Assembly: GCA_031422335.1 (NCBI GenBank)
Contig: JANOQW010000027.1
Span: 1-36,036, forward strand
Direction: 5' to 3'
Source of the DNA: Methylotenera_A sp031422335
Lineage (GTDB): Bacteria; Pseudomonadota; Gammaproteobacteria; Burkholderiales; Methylophilaceae
DNA length: 36,036 bases
The notes beneath the pieces are model-generated. The model saw only the letters and a list, made by a program, of their open reading frames with translations. It was not told the origin of the DNA and did not search any database. Below, one piece after another: positions 30,459 through 36,036 of this stretch; the first letter of the stretch is position 1, and each line of letters opens with the position of its first letter. The position numbers and the translations under genes are program-made.

Positions 30459-31775
30459 TTAAGTGCGTTTCTCAATCGGCACAAACTCTCGTTTAGCCTC
30501 ACCGGTATAAAGCTGTCTTGGGCGGCCGATTTTGTGTTCTGGGTCAGCGTTCATCTCGCTCCATTGCGCAACCCAGCCAGCGGTGCGGGCAAGTGCGAAA
30601 ATAGCGGTGAACATAGAATTTGGAATGCCCATGGCGCGCATCACGATGCCGCTGTAAAAATCGACATTGGGGTAGAGTTTTTTGCTGACAAAATATTCGT
30701 CTTCTAGCGCAATTTTTTCTAGTTCCATCGCCAGTTTAAACATGGGGTCATCGTGCAAACCAAGCTCATCTAATACTTCGTGGCAAGTTTTGCGCATAAT
30801 CGCAGCGCGCGGGTCCATATTGCGGTACACCCTGTGCCCAAAACCCATTAGACGAAAGCTGTCGGTTTTATCTTTGGCGCGTTTAATAAATTCGCCTATA
30901 CGCGACACGTCGCCTATTTCTTCTAACATATTTAATGTGGCTTCGTTGGCGCCGCCATGTGCCGGCCCCCAAAGCGAGGCAATGCCTGCCGAAATACTGG
31001 CGAACGGGTTGGCGCCGCTAGAGCCGACTAATCTAACAGTTGACGTTGAAGCATTTTGTTCATGGTCTGCATGTAGAATGAGTATCTTCTCGAAAGCCCG
31101 CGCTAATACTGGGTTTGGCGTATATTGCTCGCACGGTGTGGCAAACATCATATGCATAAAATTCTCGGCATAATTTAGCTTGTTTTGCGGTTGCATAAAC
31201 GGCTGGCCAAGGTTGTATTTGTAGCTCCACGCAGCAATGGTGGGCATTTTGGCCAGCAACCTAAACGCAGAAATCTCGCGATGTTGTGGGTTATAAACAT
31301 CCATTGAGTCAAAATAGAACGCACTCATGCTGCCCACCACGCCTATCATGACCGCCATTGGATGCGCATCGCGCCTAAAGCCACGAAATATATTGCTGAG
31401 TTGATCGTGCAACATGGTATGGCCAGTAATGCGGCTGGTAAAGTCAGCTTTTTGCGTGGCGTTTGGCAGCTCACCTTTCATCAGCAAATACGATACTTCT
31501 AAAAAGTCGCAATGCTCGGCCAGCTGTTCAATGGGATAGCCGCGATGCAGCAACACACCTTTTTCGCCATCAATATAAGTAATTTCTGATTGGCAAGCGG
31601 CAGTGGCCATAAAGCCCGGGTCGTAGGTGTAAACCCCATGCTTGCCCAAGGTGCGGATATCAATAACATCATGGCCTGCCGTGCCTGTAAGAACGGGCAG
31701 CTCGATAGGCTTAATGTTGTTATCATTAGTACCGTTATCAAAAGTAATGATGGCTTTGGTAGGTTTTGTGCTCAT
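30459..31775 (-). CDS. gltA: Citrate synthase
   Basis: 438 residues, hexameric type II class (with an extended N-terminal beta domain). It condenses oxaloacetate and acetyl-CoA. Catalytic His regions are LHADHEQNAST and GPAHGGANEA, followed by MGFGHRVYRNMDPRA and the late Asp block YPNVDFYSG. Full length. The start is ATG 31775 with a weak purine stretch. It is preceded by its own promoter and is not tightly linked to neighbours (51 bp to the HNH gene, 91 bp from anmK). Confidence 0.97.
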   Translation of the reverse strand: MSTKPTKAIITFDNGTNDNNIKPIELPVLTGTAGHDVIDIRTLGKHGVYTYDPGFMATAACQSEITYIDGEKGVLLHRGYPIEQLAEHCDFLEVSYLLMKGELPNATQKADFTSRITGHTMLHDQLSNIFRGFRRDAHPMAVMIGVVGSMSAFYFDSMDVYNPQHREISAFRLLAKMPTIAAWSYKYNLGQPFMQPQNKLNYAENFMHMMFATPCEQYTPNPVLARAFEKILILHADHEQNASTSTVRLVGSSGANPFASISAGIASLWGPAHGGANEATLNMLEEIGDVSRIGEFIKRAKDKTDSFRLMGFGHRVYRNMDPRAAIMRKTCHEVLDELGLHDDPMFKLAMELEKIALEDEYFVSKKLYPNVDFYSGIVMRAMGIPNSMFTAIFALARTAGWVAQWSEMNADPEHKIGRPRQLYTGEAKREFVPIEKRT

Positions 31776-31802
31776 AACGTCATCTTTAAAGTGTTTTACA
31801 AG

Positions 31803-31832
31803 ATTATACGCAAAGCTGGCAAAGCATGCTAA
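31803..31832 (-). promoter_or_regulatory. Putative gltA promoter
   Basis: On the minus strand TTAGCA (complement of 31827-31832), 18-bp spacer, TATAAT (complement of 31803-31808). The -10 is perfect, the -35 4/6. It is 28 bp upstream of the gltA ATG and in the gap after anmK. Confidence 0.6.
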
Positions 31833-31866
31833 CAGACGCTATTTTGGATGCTTTATTTTGGACGAT

Positions 31867-32961
31867 TTATTTAGGAAAGACAGCACCCAACACGCGCAAG
31901 CCTATGGCGCCTGTGACGGCAGGCAAGTTGCCAGGCTGCTTTTCAATGGTTTGTTTGGCCAGCCAAGCAAACGCCACTGCCTCCACCCAATCGACATCAA
32001 TGCCCAAATCATTGGTAGTGGCCAATTTTCGGCCATGCATCATTTCTGCTAAGCTTTGCATTAGCAAACTATTATGCGCGCCGCCGCCGCACACATATAC
32101 TTCATCCACTTCTCCGCAATCTTGTGTAATCGCATCGTGAATACTGTGCGCTGTGAGCGCTACTAAAGTGCGCGCCACATCTTGCGGCCGTAAATGTGGG
32201 TACAGTTGATGCTGTTTAAGCCAATGGTCGTTAAATAAGTCGCGACCTGTGCTTTTGGGCGGCGCTAGCACAAAATAAGGCTCGGCCAACATGCCAGATA
32301 ACAAGGTTTGCAGCACCACGCCGGTAGCTGCCCAGTCGCCATTTTTGTCGTAATCATTGCCCGTTTTTAGCTTGCACCAGCTATCTAGCAGCATATTGCC
32401 AGGTCCAGAGTCGAAGCCCAACACATCACCGTTTTTGTCTAAGTAGGTAATATTAGCAATACCGCCAATATTCACAATGGCGCGGTTTTTATCTGCACTA
32501 GCAAACATGGCCTTGTGAAAGGCTGGCACCAACGGCGCGCCTTGGCCGCCCGCAGCAATATCGCGACTGCGAAAGTCGCCCACCACATTAATATTGGTGA
32601 GCTCTGCAAGCAATGCGTTGTTGCCAATTTGTAGGGTAAATTCTAATTCAGGTCTGTGTCTAACTGTTTGGCCGTGGCAGCCAATGGCGGCAATATCTGT
32701 TACATTTATTTTTGCTTTGTTAAGCAATTGTTTAACTGCGTCGGCATATAAATGGGCAAGCCTGCAGCCCAATATACATGCGGCTTCCAGCTCGTTATTT
32801 TGGGGCTCGTGTAATGCTAATAATTCTGTTTTTAGTGCATCAGGGTAAGCTAAAAATTGTGTTTGTTTAAGCTGGCAAGCGCCATTTTCAAATGTGACTA
32901 AAGCGGCATCTACACCATCTAAACTGGTGCCAGACATAATGCCGATAAACAAATCGGCCAC
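31867..32961 (-). CDS. anmK: Anhydro-N-acetylmuramic acid kinase
   Basis: 364 residues. It phosphorylates 1,6-anhydro-MurNAc while opening the ring, in cell-wall recycling. Family blocks: LFIGIMSGTSLDGVDAAL (N-terminal phosphate loop), CHGQTVRH, NIGGIANITYL, GFDSGPGNMLLDSW and VCGGGAHNSLLM. The start is GTG at 32961 with AAGAG upstream, 1 bp after the M23 peptidase stop, so the two wall-metabolism genes are coupled. A degenerate copy of the dispersed repeat (core ATACATGCGG, one mismatch, 32774-32783) lies inside. Confidence 0.96.
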   Translation of the reverse strand: MADLFIGIMSGTSLDGVDAALVTFENGACQLKQTQFLAYPDALKTELLALHEPQNNELEAACILGCRLAHLYADAVKQLLNKAKINVTDIAAIGCHGQTVRHRPELEFTLQIGNNALLAELTNINVVGDFRSRDIAAGGQGAPLVPAFHKAMFASADKNRAIVNIGGIANITYLDKNGDVLGFDSGPGNMLLDSWCKLKTGNDYDKNGDWAATGVVLQTLLSGMLAEPYFVLAPPKSTGRDLFNDHWLKQHQLYPHLRPQDVARTLVALTAHSIHDAITQDCGEVDEVYVCGGGAHNSLLMQSLAEMMHGRKLATTNDLGIDVDWVEAVAFAWLAKQTIEKQPGNLPAVTGAIGLRVLGAVFPK

Positions 32962-32962
32962 G

Positions 32963-34333
32963 TTAATCTCTTGTCGCCATGTGACTGCGGTTTAACATCT
33001 CAATTTGTGCCATGTAATCTAGGCTTTTGGCATCAAACTCTTTTTTAAAGTTGGCATCAATCGGAATACTGGTGGGCAAAGCAACAGTGAGCGGGTCGCG
33101 ATGCACTTTATTCACCAAAAACTCATAATGTAAATGCGGGCCAGTGGCCATGCCTGTGCTGCCCACATAACCAATAATATCACCTTGCGCTACTTTCATA
33201 TTTTTACGTAAACCTGACGCAAAGCCAGACAAATGGCCATATAGTGTGCTTACGCCGTTTTTGTGTTGCAGCACAATCACGTTGCCATAACCGCCTTTGC
33301 GCCCCACAAATTCCACTACACCTTCGCCAGAAGCCTTAATGCGTGTGCCTGTAGGGGCAGCCAAATCGACGCCCTTATGTGCTTTAAAACGATGCAATAT
33401 GGGGTGAAACCTGCCTGCGTTAAAGCTAGAAGAAACCCGTGTGAATTCAATCGGGCTACGCAAAAAAGACTTGTGCAAACTTTTGCCCTCTGGCGTGTAA
33501 TAAGAAAATTTGCCAGTGGCTTCGCCAAAATGAATGGCCTGATACACCTTACCATTATTTATAAACTCCACCGCCAACACATTGCCTGTTTTCATCAGCT
33601 CGCCCGCATTATAAAACGCTTCGTAAATCACATTAAATTTATCGCCTGGTCGTAAATCATCGTGAAAATCAATCTCTCCAGAGAAAATCTCGGCAATTTG
33701 CAGCGCGATTTGGTCGGGAATGCCTGCGTCATCGGTGGCGCCAAATAAACTATCTCGGATGGTAGCAGATTTTAAAACTTGGGTGTTTTGCAGCACTAAT
33801 TTTTCGGTGGCCACTTGGTAGCCTTGCTGCGTTAGGCCAGCCACCAAAATGTTTTCCGCATCTAATTCATACTCTAAATGCAGTAATTGACCAGCTAAGT
33901 TGGTTTTAATTTCTAAGGTGCGGCCAGGAATAAGTTGTGTATTAATGGCGCGTGCATCGGGTGCCAGCATCAAATATTTAATCGCGTCTTCATCGTTAAT
34001 GCCCATGCGTTTAAATAGGCTGCCAAGCGTGTCGTCGCGCCGTACATAATCTATCTGCCAAAATTCTTCACTATGGTTGACCGAATTTACTGCAAGCGGC
34101 AAAGTCACTTCTTCATCAATGGTTTTAGCCTTAAAGCCATGCGGAACGCCATCAGGCGCAGGGTTTAGCGCAGCCAAAACGGCAAAAACGGGCAGCAATA
34201 ATATGATAAATATCCACCACAGCTTTATTTTACGCAGGCTGTTTAATAGGTTTTGCGTTAAAATAGAAAACTTGTTTTTTTTATTGAATTCGCTGGCCTG
34301 ATTTTGATCTTGATTTGAATTTGGTTGCTGCAT
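32963..34333 (-). CDS. M23-family murein endopeptidase (MepM-like) with LysM-like domain
   Basis: 456 residues. Membrane anchor (~39-56), a LysM/OapA-like segment (VRRDDTLGSLFKRMG, ~98-145), a second beta-rich domain (~180-280) and a C-terminal lysostaphin-type M23 domain. Zinc ligands are intact: H319 and D323 (HKGVDLAAP), H402 in PHLHYE, with catalytic H366/H400. It cuts peptidoglycan cross-links in the periplasm. It sits upstream of and coupled to anmK, and divergent from tyrS, the standard betaproteobacterial arrangement. Confidence 0.94.
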   Translation of the reverse strand: MQQPNSNQDQNQASEFNKKNKFSILTQNLLNSLRKIKLWWIFIILLLPVFAVLAALNPAPDGVPHGFKAKTIDEEVTLPLAVNSVNHSEEFWQIDYVRRDDTLGSLFKRMGINDEDAIKYLMLAPDARAINTQLIPGRTLEIKTNLAGQLLHLEYELDAENILVAGLTQQGYQVATEKLVLQNTQVLKSATIRDSLFGATDDAGIPDQIALQIAEIFSGEIDFHDDLRPGDKFNVIYEAFYNAGELMKTGNVLAVEFINNGKVYQAIHFGEATGKFSYYTPEGKSLHKSFLRSPIEFTRVSSSFNAGRFHPILHRFKAHKGVDLAAPTGTRIKASGEGVVEFVGRKGGYGNVIVLQHKNGVSTLYGHLSGFASGLRKNMKVAQGDIIGYVGSTGMATGPHLHYEFLVNKVHRDPLTVALPTSIPIDANFKKEFDAKSLDYMAQIEMLNRSHMATRD

Positions 34334-34450
34334 AATAATGACTGAAATGCCTGTAAATGCTTAATGTATAAAGGCATGGTAACAGAAAATTTAAAGCTAT
34401 AAAAAGTAACAAATTGTAAAAAAGTTAGGCTATCCCAAGGAAAACCCGTT

Positions 34451-35662
34451 TTGGAAAATAAAGTGAATACGGATATTAATCAAACATTAGCCATTATTAA
34501 GCGCGGCGCCGAAGAACTGTTATTAGAAACCGAGCTAGTTGAAAAGCTCAAAAAAGGCGTACCGCTGCGCATCAAAGCAGGCTTCGACCCCACCGCGCCA
34601 GATTTACATCTTGGCCACACCGTGCTGATTAATAAACTGCGCCATTTTCAAGATTTAGGCCATCACATTTTGTTTTTGATTGGCGATTTTACAGGCATGA
34701 TTGGCGACCCGACTGGCAAAAGCGCTACGCGCCCGCCGCTGACAAAAGAACAAGTGGCTGAGAACGCCAAATCCTACGCCGAGCAAGTGTTTAAAATTTT
34801 AGATAAAAGCAAAACCGAGATTGTATTTAACTCAAGCTGGCTCACCGATTTAGGCGCAGCAGGCATGCTCAAGCTAGCTGCCAGCCTTACAGTGGCGCGC
34901 ATGTTAGAGCGCGATGATTTTTCAAAAAGATTCAAAGGCAACCAACCCATCGCCATTCACGAATTTATGTATCCGCTATTACAAGGCTACGATTCCGTTG
35001 CGTTGAAGGCAGATGTTGAATTGGGTGGCACCGACCAAAAATTTAACTTACTGATCGGGCGCGAGCTGCAAAAACAAGCGGGCCAAGCGCAACAATGCGT
35101 ACTCACCATGCCGCTGTTAGAAGGCTTGGACGGCGTCAATAAAATGTCCAAATCGCTCAATAACTATATTGGCATCAACGAGCCGCCCGAGACTATTTTC
35201 GCCAAACTCATGTCGGTTTCAGATGATTTAATGTGGCGCTATATTGAGTTGCTGTCGTTTGAAAGCCTAGAAACTATCGCAAGCTGGAAAGCGCAAGTAA
35301 AGGCTGGTGAAAATCCACGTAATATTAAAGTGAAATTCGCTCAAGAAATTGTCGCGCGCTTTCACAGCCAAGCCGATGCAGAGCGCGCTTTAAATGATTT
35401 TCAAACCCGCGCCAAAGGCGGTGTGCCAGATGTTGTGCCTGCAACCCGCGTGGATATTGGCTCGCAGAGCATCGGAATTGCCTCGCTATTAAAAATGGCA
35501 GGCTTGGTAGAAAGCACCAGTGAGGCCATACGCGCGATTGAGCAAGGCGGCGTTAAACTAGATAGCGAAAAAGTCACCGATAAAAACTTGCAGCTTAACA
35601 AAGGCGCAACGGTGGTAGCGCAAGTAGGTAAACGCAAGTTTGCTAAGATAACAATTAGCTAA
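34451..35662 (+). CDS. tyrS: Tyrosyl-tRNA synthetase
   Basis: 403 residues, class I synthetase. The HIGH-type motif is HLGH (53-56) in DPTAPDLHLGHTVL, and KMSKS is seen in NKMSKSLNNY. A C-terminal S4-like domain carries EQGGVKLDSEKV. The TTG start at 34451 has AAGGAAAA at 9-bp spacing; a GTG 12 bp later is an alternative. It lies just upstream of an rRNA operon. Confidence 0.95.
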   Translation: MENKVNTDINQTLAIIKRGAEELLLETELVEKLKKGVPLRIKAGFDPTAPDLHLGHTVLINKLRHFQDLGHHILFLIGDFTGMIGDPTGKSATRPPLTKEQVAENAKSYAEQVFKILDKSKTEIVFNSSWLTDLGAAGMLKLAASLTVARMLERDDFSKRFKGNQPIAIHEFMYPLLQGYDSVALKADVELGGTDQKFNLLIGRELQKQAGQAQQCVLTMPLLEGLDGVNKMSKSLNNYIGINEPPETIFAKLMSVSDDLMWRYIELLSFESLETIASWKAQVKAGENPRNIKVKFAQEIVARFHSQADAERALNDFQTRAKGGVPDVVPATRVDIGSQSIGIASLLKMAGLVESTSEAIRAIEQGGVKLDSEKVTDKNLQLNKGATVVAQVGKRKFAKITIS

Positions 35663-35707
35663 AAAGCGTTTTAGTTGTAATAAATTTGTAATTTCTCAAT
35701 TTTAGGC

Positions 35708-35735
35708 TTGACCTAATCTTTAACCACGGTAGAAT
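35708..35735 (+). promoter_or_regulatory. rRNA operon promoter P1
   Basis: TTGACC (35708-35713), 16-bp spacer, TAGAAT (35730-35735), then a G+C-rich discriminator GCGCGGCTTCGCTTGA. A G+C-rich discriminator is typical of stringently controlled stable-RNA promoters. Confidence 0.75.
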
Positions 35736-35818
35736 GCGCGGCTTCGCTTGAGATTCAGGCGAAAAGCGTGATGCAAAATACAGGTTAACAATTAAATATA
35801 AATAGTTTAAATTTAATC

Positions 35819-35846
35819 TTGACCAGCCCGCAAAGCTCTGTATAAT
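35819..35846 (+). promoter_or_regulatory. rRNA operon promoter P2
   Basis: TTGACC (35819-35824), 16-bp spacer, TATAAT (35841-35846), then discriminator GCGCGCTTCGCTTGA. It is arranged as a copy of P1 shifted by 111 bp, with the same -35, spacer length and near-identical discriminator. Confidence 0.85.
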
Positions 35847-35894
35847 GCGCGCTTCGCTTGAAACAACGTAATGTAAATAACGGGTTTTAAGCAC

Positions 35895-35907
35895 TGCTCT
35901 TTAACAA
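35895..35907 (+). promoter_or_regulatory. boxA antitermination element of the rRNA leader
   Basis: TGCTCTTTAACAA is identical to the rRNA boxA consensus bound by NusB/NusE (S10). The GTGTGGGTG just downstream (about 35925-35934) resembles the boxC-like element of rRNA leaders. Confidence 0.9.
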
Positions 35908-36036
35908 TATGAACGACTGATAAGTGTGGGTGTTTGTGGTTTTAGGCACTGACATAGACGCAACAAATGCCTGACATCGCTTGCGATGGCAGGAATGTTT
36001 TGCTGTATGGTTTATGTACAGACTCAAGATAACAAA

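Larger units (their letters stand above)
35663..36036 (+). other. rRNA operon upstream and leader region (16S gene not reached)
   Basis: A gene-free stretch of 374 bp. After tyrS come A+T-rich sequence, promoters P1 and P2, boxA (35895-35907), and leader with a hairpin CCTG-A-CATCG-CTTG-CGATG-G-CAGG (35970-35993) that probably forms part of the 16S processing stem. No GAGTTTGAT-type 16S start appears before the window ends, so 16S lies just to the right. No tRNA gene is seen. Confidence 0.85.

Noticed and set aside
30682..31173. 163-codon antisense open frame in gltA
   Set aside because: Complement of a fully conserved citrate synthase sequence.
1..36036. tRNA genes, CRISPR arrays, insertion sequences, integrases
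   Set aside because: Looked for and none recognised; no transposase or integrase-like protein and no regularly spaced repeats.

Overview
The window looks like chromosome of a low-to-moderate G+C betaproteobacterium, most likely of the Methylophilaceae/Nitrosomonadales type (Methylotenera- or Methylophilus-like). This is inferred from gene order (argH divergent from an AlgZ/AlgR-type pair; hemW-rdgB-rph-PP2C-kinase next to yicC; gmk-rpoZ-spoT-recG; ubiC-ubiA; rplM-rpsI-argC-bactofilin-erpA; tyrS divergent from an M23 peptidase and anmK) and protein style. No species call can be made without a database search.

Layout. 1-1192 (minus): 5' part of a LytTR-type response regulator and its histidine kinase. 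1301-4132 (plus): argH and a FimV-like envelope protein. 4154-8935 (minus): hemW, a small conserved-looking gene, rdgB, rph, a PP2C phosphatase and a Ser/Thr kinase. 9065-9931 (plus): yicC. 10012-15577: a five-gene Anbu (bacterial proteasome-like) cluster, made of a circularly permuted ATP-grasp, an alpha-E protein, a transglutaminase, a VOC/HPPD-like protein and Anbu. It sits between yicC and gmk and is preceded by a textbook sigma54 promoter with two NtrC-like sites. 15582-20880: gmk, rpoZ, spoT, recG. 20881-21164: a gene-free stretch of structured repeats, then a DUF2513 orphan gene. 21576-22999: ubiC, ubiA. 23025-24908 (minus): a second FimV-like protein. 25152-28400 (plus): rplM, rpsI, argC, a small membrane protein, bactofilin, erpA. 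28480-29203: a GDSL lipoprotein gene bracketed by inverted copies of a 39-bp repeat. 29214-30407 (minus): an HNH-like protein. 30459-34333 (minus): gltA, anmK, M23 peptidase. 34451-35662 (plus): tyrS. 35708-36036: tandem rRNA promoters, boxA and leader of an rRNA operon whose 16S gene lies beyond the window.

Most of the window is housekeeping. The accessory signals are (i) the Anbu cluster with apparent nitrogen (NtrC/sigma54) control and an unexpected metal-dioxygenase-like member; (ii) a dispersed repeat with a 10-bp core, ATCCATGCGG, found exactly six times, four inside unrelated housekeeping genes and two flanking the GDSL gene, resembling an uptake-type or other genome-wide signal; and (iii) several intergenic inverted-repeat elements. 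Non-ATG starts (GTG/TTG) are frequent, and several starts were moved downstream of the longest open frame on promoter, ribosome-binding-site or homology grounds.
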